Positions 23,745 to 35,175 are shown, counted from the first letter of the stretch. The stretch: DNA of 64,000 bases from Miscanthus floridulus (GCF_019320115.1 NC_089591.1:55862078-55926077), one strand, 5' to 3'. Translations and numbers: made by a program. The notes: generated by a model not told the origin, from the sequence alone.

Positions 23745-25824
23745 TGTAGGGTCGAGATGGTGGACTAGAGGAGGGTGAATAGTCCTTTCTAAAATTAATC
23801 ACGTCGGCTAACCAAAACAAGTGTGGAATTAAAACTATCGGTCTAACCAAGACTACACCCCTCTATCTATGTTCTTTAGCACCTTCTAAAGATACTAATT
23901 AAGCAACAAAGGTGCTCACCTAGCTAGAGCTCACCTAACCAATTCTAGAAGCAAGGTCACATAGACCTATGCCACTAGTACTTCAAGCAACAAGGGAGCT
24001 CCTACACATGCTAGTAAGCAAAAGCACAAAGCCACCTAATACTCACTAATAAAGCTCAATAACAAGGCAACCAATGCCAAAAGGTTACACAACCCAAATT
24101 AGCCATGCAAGGGAGCTACTTCTATGCTACACAAGTAAGAAGGTAACTAGTGAGCTACACAAGCTAACTAATTACAAGAGCAACTACACAAGCACAATGT
24201 ATATAAAAGTAATCACAAGCTTGTGTAAAGGGATTGCAAACCAACGGGAAGAACAAGGTTGACACGGTGATTTTCTCCTGAGGTTCACATGCTTGCCAAC
24301 ATGCTATGTCCCCGTTGTGTCGACCACTCACTTAGTGGTTCGATGGCTAATTGACATCACTCGCCAAGCCCGCACGTCGAGCATCACAAGAACCTACCCT
24401 GAAAGTGAGGGTTGCTCAATGACACGCTTTACTAGAGTTGCTCTTCGTGACTTCCGCGGGGCGAGCATAATGCCCCTCACAAAGCTCTTCTCCAGAGCAC
24501 CGCACAAGCTTCTTGCGGGCTTCAACGGAGACCACCACCAAGCCGTCTAGGAGGTGGCAACCTCCAAGAGTAACAAGCACCATTGGCTTGCAACTCGATC
24601 ACCTAGTGCCACTCAATGCAACCTCATGATGCAATCGCACAAGAATCGCTCTCTCACACAATCGGATAATCACTATCAAGCATATGTGAGATGGAGGGCT
24701 CCCAAGCACTCTCAAACATGGACACAAAGTCCCCCAAGGTGCTCAGCTCTAGCCATGGCCGAGAGCACCTTCTATTTATAGCCCAATGGGCTAAACTAGC
24801 CGTTACCCCTTCACTGGGCAAATTTTTAGACGACTGGACGTAGGATCCCAGCGTCCGGTCTCCCGATGCTTGCCACGCATCATCGGCTTCAAACACTGTC
24901 CACCCGATCTCAACGGTCAAGTGATGACTAACCACAGCGGCTCAAAGTGACCGGACGTAGGACCCCAGCGTACGTCAGCCTGACCAGATGCACCCAGCTA
25001 GCGTCCGGTCACTTTTAGTGCCAGCGTCCGGTCGAAGACCGATGCCTACGCGCTCACTGTTGCCACTGACTGGACGCAAGACCCCAGCGTTCGGTCACCA
25101 CGTGACCAACGTCTGGTCCACTCTGTGACCCTGTCTTTTCTATATAGGGTGCTGGTGGCACCGTTAGACTATTCGCGATCCTAGCGACAATGCAAAGTTA
25201 GATCACTCGAGTGACACTAGATGACCGATATGCAAACAAGTTTACCCCTCTTGATAGTACAGCCATCTATCCTAAACCCGGTCATCAACTTCTCTACACA
25301 CCTATGACTGGTGAAATAAAATACCCTAGGTTATATCTTTGTCTTGCACATTCCATTCCATCTCCTCCGATGTTGATGCAACACATGCACCAACATGATC
25401 AATAATGATATGATCCACTTCATATCATCACGTGATCATATTGGTTCATCGATCTTGACTTCACTTGCTTTTCACCGTTGCCTTCGTTCATCAGCGTTAA
25501 GTCTTGCTTAAGCTTCACCGCCACATGGTCCATCGATCCAAAGCCTCCAACTTGTCATTCACGCTTGCAACTGGTCCATCAAGCCAAGTTATATCTTGAT
25601 CTTCTCCACCTTGATCACATGACTCAATGTTATGTCTCATTTGCAACGAGCTCCTTCATCATCACATGTGTGAGCTTTGCAACATCTTTAAGCCATTTTC
25701 ACCTTCATGGCATATGTTGCTCACACATATGTACATGTGGACTAATCACCTGTGTATCTCACATAAACACAATTAGTCCACCTAGGCTGTCACTCAATTA
25801 CCAAAACCACAAAAGAACCTTTCA
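23745..25824 (-). repeat. 3' LTR of element B
   Basis: 2080 bp, bounded by TGTAGGGTC and CCTTTCA in plus-strand reading. It is shorter than the other LTR because of several deletions, including about 190 bases near 25170 and about 120 bases near 24975. It also has a short segment (near 25680-25710) that the other LTR lacks. Confidence 0.85.
24771..24780 (-). promoter_or_regulatory. TATA box in the 3' LTR of element B
   Basis: The minus strand reads GGGCTATAAATAGAAGG, a strong TATA box in U3/R position. The 5' LTR has the identical box at 30005-30014. Confidence 0.65.
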
Positions 25825-25841
25825 ATCTCCCCCTTTTTGGT
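25825..25841 (-). other. Polypurine tract of element B
   Basis: The minus strand reads ACCAAAAAGGGGGAGAT directly before the TGAAAGG start of the 3' LTR. This sets the orientation of the element. Confidence 0.8.
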
Positions 25842-26880
25842 AATTGATGACAACTCTATAAAGATATAGAAAATAAGCTCTTTTAGATTCATGTTGCTTG
25901 CCCAAGCAATTTTACCATGTGAAAATGATTTTGGACAAGTACCACCTTGATCTTCTCCACCTTGATCATATGACTTTAGATCAATCCAATATTCGTCACT
26001 TTTCTAGCAGATTTTGTACTCTTCAAAGAAAAAATGCATATATCACAAATTACAAATCCAAATACCACAAAATTTGGTGGAGGTGTGCATCACCAAGTTA
26101 TATAGGATCTGTAAAAATTTGAGATTCATTTGACTTCTAGATTGCTACCAGATTTTAATTCTTCCACCACTGCAACATGCTGAAAACTGCTGCACTATAG
26201 CTGACAAGATCCACTCTAAAACCGAAGCATTTCTTATCCAATTCTCATAAAATTTGTACAACAACTTATACCATAAGTCTAGAGAATGTGTACCAATTTT
26301 TATGCCAATACAATAAGTTTTGATCACTCAAACATGGCTAAGATCACAGCTCACTCGGATTTTTAATATAGGACAGATTTCAACAATTGAGCTATACTTC
26401 ATCAAATATGAATTAAACTTGAATCTAACTCGTTTGAATACTTTTACAAGACATAAATCAATTTAATCCACTTGCTAAATGTCATCTTATGAACTTATCC
26501 AACACAAATCAATTCAAACTTGACTACTAATCAATTATCCATTCAATCGTCTCATAGCAAGCAACATTGCATATTTATACAATTCAATCAACTCATATGC
26601 ACCCAAATGAAATGATCAACAACAGATATACCTTGACTAGATCATGATCGTCCAACTAGCAAGCTTCAATTCAATTATTTGCAAGTCATCAAATATATCC
26701 AATGAATCACCAACAACTTGAACTATAGCACTTGTATGTTGATAGCACTTGGACTTCACTCAATTTTCATTTGGCATTGGGTTTGGATATGCACTAAGCT
26801 TCATAACTTGACTCAATATTTGATGATCAATATGAAATCAATTGAATCAAGTCTCCAATGCCGATGGTACCTACAATCAA
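25842..26880 (-). other. Non-coding tail of element B between gag and 3' LTR
   Basis: About 1 kb of AT-rich sequence with no frame of note on either strand. In an autonomous copia element pol would start here. Nothing of it is recognisable, so the tail is either a remnant beyond a large deletion or the native sequence of a non-autonomous family. Confidence 0.5.
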
Positions 26881-28879
26881 TCATCCACTTTTTGATGGTA
26901 CCCAAATAAGTTTGGGTCCTCTCAAGTTAGGAGCAACATACTTAGGCAATGCCTTAGTATGAGTAGCAGGATATTTTGCAATAGCAACCATAGAGGTACC
27001 ATTAACATTCTTTCTAAGCACATTATTATCAACAATTGAAATAGGCTTAAAAATGTCACCTAGGGGACATGAATGTGCCATGTGTCCCCTTTCTCGGCAT
27101 GAGTAGCACTTTCTTTTTTATTGAGCCTTCTCTTCCTTGCTCATGTGGTGCTTCTCATTGCCTTGCCTCTCATGGATTGCTTGAGCCTTCTTCTCAAGCT
27201 TGGTAGGACACTTAGAGGCAAAGTGTCCCATACTTTCACACTTGAAGCACTTGATGTGAGCATAATCTTTCTTCTCATCTTCATTCTTGCTCATCATCTT
27301 GGCATCTTGAGTTTGCATTGTATGCCTTGCCTTTCCACCCCTTCTTGTTTTCTTCTTCTTTATCATCAAATCACCACTATCTTCATGGTTGATCTTGATT
27401 TGCTCTTGGGTGTCTTCTCTTACTCAACTTGTGGCTTTGGTTGAGGCTCTTCTAGTTGCTTCACCAATTGCTTGGTTGGGCACATTGAGGTAAGATGACC
27501 CTAAGTGTGGCACTTGAAGCACTTCACATGCTTGAGCCTCTCTTCTTCTTTTATTTTTTTGAGCTTCTCAATGTTAGGGCAACCATTTACAAGGTGTCTC
27601 GTTTCATGACACCGGTAGCACATGATATGAGAGAGCTTTCTTTGTTGTAACTTCTTCATCTTTCTTTCTCTCTTTATTTCACCCTTTGTCATCGGCCACA
27701 CTTGTTACCATAGTTTCTTTGAGTCTTCAACATGTGCTCAAAGGTGACTTTTGAGTTGTAGCACCTCTCTAACTTGTTGCTCAATTTCTTCACTTCATTT
27801 TTGAGCTCATTGTTCTCCTTCAAAAGGTTAGTCTCACAAGATATAGAAGTAGAACAAGCATCTAATTATGAAGAACATGGCATTTCTAATAAATCATCAA
27901 AAGAGGTGGATACATGCTTCTTGCCTACATCACACAGGTTAGCAACAATATGTGATTGATCAATTGACCCATGTGATGAGCTCTCATTATTTTTAGGTTT
28001 CTTTGTAAACACTTTAATGAGAGAAGCATGTTGTTCTAATAATTCATCATGAGATGCAAGAAGTGTCTCATGATTCAATTTTAGCTCATCATGTGAAGAT
28101 TTAAAAGCATCAAGTAATTTCTTATGTTCTTCAAAAGAGTTTGTTAGAAATGAGTTTTCATTTTCCAATTTTAATGTTTTAGCTTTCTCATTTTCTAAAG
28201 ACATGATCATGCTAGCAAGTCTACTAACAAGCTCATCATATGAATTAACATGATCAACCACATTTGCATTAGATACCTTAGTGTCACCTTGTGACATGAA
28301 GCAATGTGATGTAGTTGGAGAGCTTGAAGAAACATCACTCTCATAGCCCGAGCATGATCCATCATTATCACCATCAAGTGTGTATGGAGTAGCATCATCA
28401 TTGGCATCACTTGTGGTGTCATCATCAATCTTGTCAAGTAATCTTGTGATATGATCATTATCATCATCACTTGACCATGAGGTGGAGCAATCTTTCTCAA
28501 TCACCACATTGTGATCATGCTCGACACACTCATGCGCCTCCTTCTTGGGCTCATCATCATCATCGGAGACCATCCCATACTTCTCATTGAGATAACTCCA
28601 AATCTCATGGGCGATCTTCATGTCAATGATCTCTCCAAATATGCAATCATGCAAAGATCTATACATGATATTAGTAGCTTGGATGTCAAGATCTAGTCAT
28701 TTCTCTTGTGCTTGAGTTAGATTATCTTTATCCAACACATGAGAAAAGCCTACATCTACCATTCACCACATTTGAGGGCAAATAAACTTAAAATTGCATA
28801 TCATCTAATTTTTCCATTGTATAAAGTGTGTGCCATAAAAAATGTGTGGACAATCAACATCTAGTCCATAAGCCGCCAT
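26881..28879 (-). pseudogene. gag of element B, with four CCHC zinc knuckles, broken
   Basis: It starts with MAAYGLDVD at 28879 and continues through the copia gag segment YRSLHDCIFGEIIDMKIAHE (about 28660), an Asp/Ser-rich acidic stretch (28280-28580) and a Leu/Glu/Lys coiled-coil-like stretch (27990-28250). CCHC knuckles lie at 27579-27620, 27483-27525 (with an internal stop), 27208-27249 and about 27068-27110. The frame ends near 26881 with LIWVP just before a stop, about where protease would begin. Stops and shifts (near 28695, 27510 and 27118) make it inactive. Known copia gags bind genomic RNA through such knuckles. Confidence 0.72.
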
Positions 28880-28912
28880 CCTCTTAGGTCGGTGAAGACC
28901 ACAAATGAGAGA

Positions 28913-28928
28913 CCTATCTCTGATACCA
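28913..28928 (-). other. Primer binding site of element B
   Basis: The minus strand reads TGGTATCAGAGATAGG two bases after the LTR end. It matches the 3' end complement of initiator methionine tRNA over the first eleven bases. Confidence 0.85.
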
Positions 28929-28930
28929 CT

Positions 28931-31345
28931 TGTAGGGTCAAGATGGCCGACTAGAGGAGGGTGAATAGTCCTTTCTAAAATTAATCGTGTCAGCTAACCA
29001 AAACAAGTGCGGAATTAAAACTATCGGTCTAACCAAGACTACACCCCTCTATCTATGTTTTCTAGCACCTTCCAAAGATACTAATTAAGCAACAAAGGTG
29101 TTGAGCTAGCTAGAGCTCACCTAACCAATTCTAGAAGCAAGGTCACACAGACCTATGCCACTAGTACTTTAAGCAACAAGGGAGCTCCTACACATGCTAG
29201 TAAGCAAAAGCATAAAGCCACCTAATGCTCACTAATAATGCTCAATAACAAGGCAACCAATGCCAAATTAGAGAGCACAAATACTTAACTACACAAACTA
29301 AAAATGTGACTAACAAGGTTACACAACCCAAATTAGCCACGTAAGGGAGCAACTTCTATGTTACATAAGCAAGAAGGTAACTAGTGAGCTATACAAGCTA
29401 ACTAATTACAAGAGCAACTACACAAGCACAATGTATATAAAAGTAATCACAAGCTTGTGTAAAGGGATTACAAACCAATGGGAAGAACAAGGTTGACACG
29501 GTGATTTTCTCCCGAGGTTTATGTGCTTGCCAACACGCTACGTCCCTGTTGTGTTGACCGCTCACTTGGTGGTTCGGTGGTTAATTGGCATCACCCGCCA
29601 AGCCCGTATGTCGGGCACAGTAAGAACCTACCCTGAAAGTGAGGGTAGCTCAATAACACGCTTTACTAGAGTTGCTCTTCGTGGCTTCCGCGGGGCAAGC
29701 ACAATGCTCCTCACAAAGCTCTTCTTCGGAGCACCGCACAAGCTTCTTGTAGGCTTCGACAGAGACCACCACTAAGCCATCTAGGAGGTGGCAACCTCCA
29801 AGAGTAACAAGCACCATCAGCTTGCAACTCGATCACCTAGTGCCACTCGATGCAACCTCGCGATGCAATCGCACTAGAATCGCTCTCTCACACAATAGGA
29901 TGATTACTATCAAGCATATGTGAGATTGAGGGCTCCTAAGCACTCTCAAGCATGGACACAAAGTCCCCCAAGATGCTCAGCTCTAGCCATGGCCGAGAGC
30001 ACCTTCTATTTATAGCCCAATGGGCTAAACTAGCCGTTACCTCTTCACTAGGCAAATTTCAGGACGACCGGACGCTCTGGTCAGATCGACCGGGCGCAGG
30101 ACCCCAACGTCCAGTCGCCCGATGCTTGCCACGCATCATCGGCTTCAAACATTGTTCACCTGATCTCAACGGTCAAGTGATGACCGGACGCAGCGGCTCA
30201 AAGTGACCGGACGTAGGACCCCAGCGTCCGGTCATTTCCAGTAAGGTTCCAGTCGCGACCGGACGCGTCCGGTTGGTCATGATCGGACATAGCATCAACG
30301 TTCGGTCCTTCTCCAACTTCTCTGCTTCGCCTACATCAACGTATGCCAGCCTGACCAGACGCACCCTGCCAGCGTCCGATCACTTTCAGCGCCAGCGTCC
30401 GGTCGAAGACCGATACCTGCGCGCTCTCTACTGCCACTGACCAGACACAGGACCCCAGCATCCGGTCCACTCTTTGAGACCCTGTTTTTTCTATATAAGG
30501 TGCCGATGGCACCGTCAGACTGTTCGCACTCTACGGGCGGACACTCCGCCGGTGGAGTTCTAAACCCTTGCCTCCGTTCCTTCACCGAGTTGATCCACAT
30601 CAACTTCAACTTCTTCTCTTTTATAAATGTGCCAACGCCACCAAGTTTACACCACCATGTGTATGTGTGTTAGCATTTTCACAATCATTTTTCCAAAGGA
30701 TTAGCCACTCAACTCGCCACGCCACTCAATCGTAGCGACGATGCAAAGTTAGATCACTCGAGTGGCACTAGATGACTGATATGTAAACAAGTTTACCCCT
30801 CTTGATAGTATGGCCATCTATCCTAAACCCGGTCATCAACTTCTCTACACACCTATGACCGATGAAATGAAATGCCCTAGGTTATACCTTTGCCTTGCGT
30901 ATTCCATTCCATCTCCTCCGATGTTGATGCAAGACATGCACCAACATGATCAACAATGATATGATCCACTTCATATCATCATGTGATCATATTGGTTCAT
31001 CGATCTTAACTTCACTTTCTTTTCACCGTTACCTTCGTCCATTGGCGTCAAGTCTTGGTTAAGCTTCACCGCCACGCGGTCCATCGCTCTAAAGCGTCCA
31101 ACTTGCCCTTCATGCTTGCAACCGGTCCATCAAGCCAAGTTATATCTTGATCTTCTCCACCTTGATCACATGACTCAATGTCATGTCTCATTTGCAATAA
31201 GCTCCTTCATCATCACATGTGTGAGCTTTGCAATATGTTGCTCACACACGTGTACCTATGGACTAATCATCTGTGTATCTCACATAAACACAATTAGTCC
31301 ACCTAGGTTGTCACTCAATTACCAAAACTACACAAGGACCTTTCA
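28931..31345 (-). repeat. 5' LTR of element B
   Basis: 2415 bp, the longer of the two LTRs. U3 (plus-strand 30060-30480) holds a cluster of inverted GACCGGACG / CGTCCGGTC motifs just upstream of the TATA box at 30005-30014. Confidence 0.85.
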
Positions 31346-31728
31346 GATAGTAAATAGCGAGTGAATAACAACATGTACATTACTCACAGCGGGGTTTGAG
31401 CAGAGCGTTTGCTTGGATTGAAGCGCAGGCGCCTCATCGTTGAAGTCGTCGTGTGTCCCGGAGCTAATGGAGGGCGCCCCTCCGACGGGTGCCAGAACAA
31501 GTGCCTCCTCGCGGAGGTGTAGTACATCGAGCCGGTCGGCCATGAAGTCTAGGCTTCCGAAGAGGAAGGCCTAGGACGACTCGAAGATAGGTGGAACCCG
31601 CATCCCAATAGGTGGGAGTGCGGAAAACTCCAGCGAGCCAAAGCGAGTAGTATCACTTGAGCCCGCCATGGCGAATGTGGCGGAAAAGTGGGTCATCTGA
31701 TGACCAAAAAGTGTGAATGTACAGCGTC

Positions 31729-31748
31729 TTCCCCACGGACGATGCCAA
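31729..31748 (-). other. Primer binding site of element A
   Basis: The minus strand reads TTGGCATCGTCCGTGGGGAA one base after the LTR end. It is the counterpart of TTGGCGCCGTCTGTGGGGAA in element C, with two changes. Confidence 0.72.
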
Positions 31749-31749
31749 C

Positions 31750-33014
31750 TGTCGGTGCAGAAAGTGACCAACACGTAAATATTTGTAGTTTTATTGTACA
31801 TTGTGATCGGAGGTGGCCTAGCACTCAATGACACAGGGTTTATACTGGTTCAAGCAACGTGTCCTACGTCCAGTTGGAGTCGATTGGTGACTTTATTCCT
31901 GAGCCCAGGTGCTCAAAGTTTGCTGTGGGGTTACAAACGGAAGGAAGAAAGATAGGGGGTACAAGAGGTCCGGTCGGACTCTGGTCTAAAGGACCGAGAG
32001 TGACGGGAGCTCCGCTATATGCTAAGTGTTTGAGTGTATGCTCGAAGTTTGAACCTAGTGGTTCTCCTGTTGTGTGTGTTGTTCGAGTTGTTGTGTCCTG
32101 ATCGATCTATCTATTGGGAGAGAGTGTATCTCCTTTTATAGATGAAGGGGATGGCCTTACAAGAGAGAGAGAGAGAGAGTGTGTGTACGCATGCTAAGTC
32201 TTGTTGCCCACGCTGTCGGGTATAAGATGATTGTAGGCGTCCATAACACTGTTAATGTCAGATGCAGGTGGGAGGTTGTGTCGTCTTCTTCTGGTATGGC
32301 AGATGTCGGTGTCTGCCATACTGTTGATGCTCAGAGGCATGCAAGGGGTTTTTACGTGCTTGCCTAGTATGGTAAATGCCGGCGCCCACAACACTGTTGA
32401 TGCCCAAAGGCATGTGGGGGGAGCATTTACCGTGTTTGTCTGGTATGGGAGTTGATGGCGCCCATAATACTGTAGGAAAAATGTCGGCGCCTACAACATT
32501 GCTTGGAAAGGTCGCAGGGTACCGTCCTGCAGGTGTACAGGGTACGGTCCTTGGTATTGCGGTTTGACTTGAGTGCCCTGCCTTACTTTCTCCGTCTGTT
32601 TCCTGGTCTTTACCGAGCGGGCGTCCCCGGTCGGTTGGTCCCAGTCGGCTTTGATTGCGGCAGTTGGAGAAGAGCTGTGAGCAGGGGTTCGGCGTATCCC
32701 CGGTCGGAGACGCGGGTCAAAGTCGGAAGTAGTGTTTGGCCAGGCCTTCCGGTCGGAGAGGCTGTCCGGAGGCGGGCTGGAGCCGGAAGCGAGCGTTGTT
32801 CTTCTTCTGGTCGGAGAGGCTGGCCGGAGTTGGAAGCGGACGCCGTTCCTCCTCGGCCAGGCTTTCCGGTTGGAGATTTGGATCACCCTTCCGGCCCATC
32901 GTTTAGGTTTTTAGGCCGACTCAGGAGTTGCGTATCGTTTGCAACGTTGTCTGTTGGACCGAGCTTTTGTTGGAAAGCTGATCCATGAGAGACCTCGGAT
33001 TTATGAACCCGACG
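31750..33014 (-). repeat. 5' LTR of element A
   Basis: It is an inverted match to both LTRs of element C, at 1265 bp full length. It marks the right border of the whole retrotransposon nest. The base after the LTR begins TATAG, the probable target duplication whose partner is outside the window. A GA microsatellite lies near 32163-32182. Confidence 0.88.
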
Positions 33015-33484
33015 TATAGTAACATGCATGCCAGGAGGGGGAGTGAGTCATTGCCATGGCTGCCTCTGCCTGTCTTCCAAACACCTAGTATACACGTATG
33101 TCAGTGTGTATTGTTACATTCACTTGAAATGTGTAATCTTTGTCATTGTGTCCACGTGATGCTGGAGCAAATAATCTCTACTACTCATCTGAGCTCCGTA
33201 TAATGAAATGACGCTCACGCATGGTGTACACACCATCTTTACAGCAGATACGCTATGCAGTCCAAGGAAGGACTCTGAAATATGAACCATGTTTCCGCCC
33301 AATTCCAATTCAGCGCCGGTTCCTCCAGAGGGAACGCTCTATCCGCACGGACAGCACGCGAAGTCTCTGTCGGCTGTCGCCCGCTGTCCTCCGTGGGCCC
33401 ACTGTTTTTCTCATTTTCTTTTTCTTTGGTGCAGTTCGCGTGAGCACAGGTTTGAACGAATTTGTCCGTGCGAACTGTGGACTA
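33015..33484. other. Intergenic DNA right of the retrotransposon nest
   Basis: No gene, RNA or recognisable repeat was seen here. Confidence 0.4.
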
Positions 33485-33726
33485 CTCCCTCAGTCCCATT
33501 AAATTTGTTGTTTTTAATTTTTAGACTTCTTATTTAATTGTTTATCTTATTCAAAATTTTTATATAAATATTATTTATTTTGTTATGACTTATCATTTTG
33601 TTATGACTTATTTTATCACTGTAGATACTTTAATAATGATTTCTTTGTTTTATTATTTATATAAAAATTTAAATAAGACGAACGGTCGGCCTCAAAATTA
33701 AAAACGATGCTTTCAGACGGAGGGAG
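33485..33726. mobile_element. MITE, Stowaway-like
   Basis: It begins CTCCCTCAGTCCCATTAAAT and ends GACGGAGGGAG, with complementary subterminal AT-rich arms (TAAAAATTTA-type runs). These are the typical ends of the grass Stowaway group. Confidence 0.65.
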
Positions 33727-34343
33727 GACCAGTAAGTGGTCGATCACGACAACGTTTCACATTACGTACCGTCACCGAGACATCTGCTCGGACTAGTCTT
33801 TCAGTCTCGAGACTAGATATGATCTGCTGCGCCGCCGTTGCCAAAGTAAGCAAAGATGTTTCGGTCAACATTTTTTCTACCACTAATATATATTGTCGTG
33901 AGCGTTTTTTCTCGTCCATTGAATTTACTCGATCGAGGCAAGCCACAATTATTGGTCCTGTTCTCGTTTGTCTTATAATTCGTATTTTTTAATTTATTTT
34001 TTTAATCAAAACAATATTTTTCTCATACAACAAGTTAGTTGTAACAATAAGCGAACATGGCCATTATCATCGGAGCGACGGCCAATTTTATCGCCGGATT
34101 GGATGATGCATGTGTACGCGCACTGCAGCCGCCCGCGTCGAACGTGAACGCCTCCGCCCACCAGGTCGCCGACCGTGACTCCATCAATGATCGCGGGCAG
34201 CCGGAACTCCAGATTGTTTGGTTCGCCGTTGACGGCACACCTTTTCTTTTATACACCTTTTCTTTTCAGAAATGCTATACAATACACATATGTTTTAGCA
34301 CAAAAAAAAACACATGATTTTTCCCTCTCTCTTCCTCACCAGT
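33727..34343. other. Intergenic DNA with unassigned short frames
   Basis: Overlapping short frames at 34035-34317 (plus and minus) are GC-rich and may be a gene fragment, but I do not recognise either translation. Confidence 0.35.
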
Positions 34344-34565
34344 GAGCAACTCGTCGGCGTGGTCGAGCAGGGCGCGGTTGGTCCCCGCGGCGTCCAGCTC
34401 CTGCACGGTGCCGATGAGATCGTCAACCGCCTCCAGGAACGCGTCCAGGTCGGCAGAGTCTGCCCAAATCAGACGACCCATGGCCACGAACTGCGAGATC
34501 TGGCGGTCCAGCGCACGCACGGTCCGCTCCATCGACGTGATCGGCGGCCTCGGCCTCGCGGCTGA
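34344..34565 (-). pseudogene. Fragment resembling an EXO70 exocyst subunit gene
   Basis: The minus-strand translation contains LDRQISQFVAMGRLIWADSA, then a D-A-F-L-E-A-V-D-D-L segment, then QELDAAGTNRALLDHADELL. From memory this matches the N-terminal part of grass EXO70 proteins, which tether secretory vesicles to the plasma membrane. Homology stops abruptly after DELL near 34344, where the reading enters TGEEERGK and T-rich sequence, and it begins only after an Ala-rich run near 34565. No other EXO70 exon is seen, so this is a captured or duplicated piece and not a gene. The frame around it is open for 166 codons (34275-34775), but the flanks look non-coding. Confidence 0.55.
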
Positions 34566-34772
34566 CACGGCAGCCGCAGCCGCAGCCGCGGGTGGCGGGG
34601 CAGCACTGAACCTATACGCGTATACGTGTGCCACCAATTTGTCTTTTTGTCCTTGCATAGAAAAAATGTTTCTTGCGATTTGTGATTGTCTGGATGTAGA
34701 AGAAGACTGGAGGTAGAAAAAAGACTGCAGGTGAAAGGAGGATGGAGGCTGTTGGATCTTAATTGTATGGTG

Positions 34773-35175
34773 CAAAAAAATTCATGTGTTGAAACTGCAT
34801 AAAACACATAGTTGTTGAGTCTGTCTATCTAACACCCAGGTGTTTTAGCACCTGGGGACACACGAATTTTTTTTCCATGGATACAGTTCATCTTCCTCCT
34901 TGCCACAAATCATAAATCACAAGTAGCAAATCACAGATCACAAGTAACATTTTTTTTATGAAAGGTCAAAAACAGATCTTGGTGGTGGCGCCGGAGTTGA
35001 GGAAGAAGAAGGTCACCGGACTTGAGGAAGATGCTGGGCGCGGCGGTGGTGGCGGCGCGGGGACGGGCGGGCGCAGGCGCTGCAGCGACGCGGGCGCGGC
35101 GGACGTGCGGTGCCGCGGCCAAAAAAAATTCGTATGCCACCGGATGATAAAATACATGGTTGTTGAATAGCATTT
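34773..35175 (+). repeat. Pair of short direct repeats flanking a GC-rich segment
   Basis: About 48 bases at 34773 (AAAAAAATTCATGTG ... GTTGTTGAGT) recur in diverged form at 35127 (AAAAAAATTCGTATG ... GTTGTTGAAT). A perfect 8-bp hairpin, CCCAGGTG / CACCTGGG, lies at 34836-34857. Between them is a GC-rich, Gly/Arg-coding-like stretch (34990-35120). It could be a small unclassified mobile element carrying gene pieces. Confidence 0.45.

Larger units (their letters stand above)
23745..31345 (-). mobile_element. Element B: Ty1/copia retrotransposon (Sirevirus-like), gag only
   Basis: A minus-strand element with a perfect 5-bp target duplication GATAG (23740-23744 and 31346-31350). On the minus strand the LTR runs from TGAAAGG to CCCTACA. 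A methionine-type primer binding site follows the 5' LTR (28913-28928) and a purine tract precedes the 3' LTR (25825-25841). Only gag (28879 down to 26881) is present; no protease, integrase or reverse transcriptase is seen. The long LTRs, the multi-knuckle gag and the purine tract AAAAAGGGGGAGAT resemble sireviruses, but this is inferred without pol. It interrupts the gag of element A. Confidence 0.85.
22371..31669 (-). pseudogene. gag of element A, split by element B
   Basis: The start codon at 31669 opens MAGSSDTTRFGSLEFSALPP. The reading runs to 31351, then resumes at 23739 beyond element B with YGLVSPMDACAQRLRRTLTP and the segment FKFVGMASSAPTYFLDHMDD. It ends at 22371-22674 with a Lys-rich stretch and HFNELMESPCTNHAYPVKHL. 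It is the orthologous counterpart of the gag of element C. Internal stops (for example after FESS near 31572) and the insertion make it non-functional. Confidence 0.7.
8520..33014 (-). mobile_element. Element A: Ty3/gypsy retrotransposon on the minus strand, host of three nested insertions
   Basis: Reading on the minus strand, the order is 5' LTR (31750-33014), primer binding site, gag (31669 down to 22371, split by element B), a pol C-terminal stub (22192-22345), a spacer, then a gene on the opposite strand (plus, to 21745) split by element C and cut at 8520 by element D. The 3' LTR must lie left of the window. The LTR starts TGTCGGTGCAG in plus-strand reading and ends ACCCGACG (ACCCGACA expected). 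The order gag, pol, antisense extra gene, LTR is known from some Tat-lineage plant gypsy elements; assignment to that lineage is inferred, because the reverse transcriptase is missing. About 7.2 kb of the span is A itself. Confidence 0.8.

Noticed and set aside
24293..24550. 85-codon frame present in both LTRs of element B (also 29521-29775)
   Set aside because: Conservation is explained by LTR identity. The frame has no known domain and lies in the transcribed part of the LTR.
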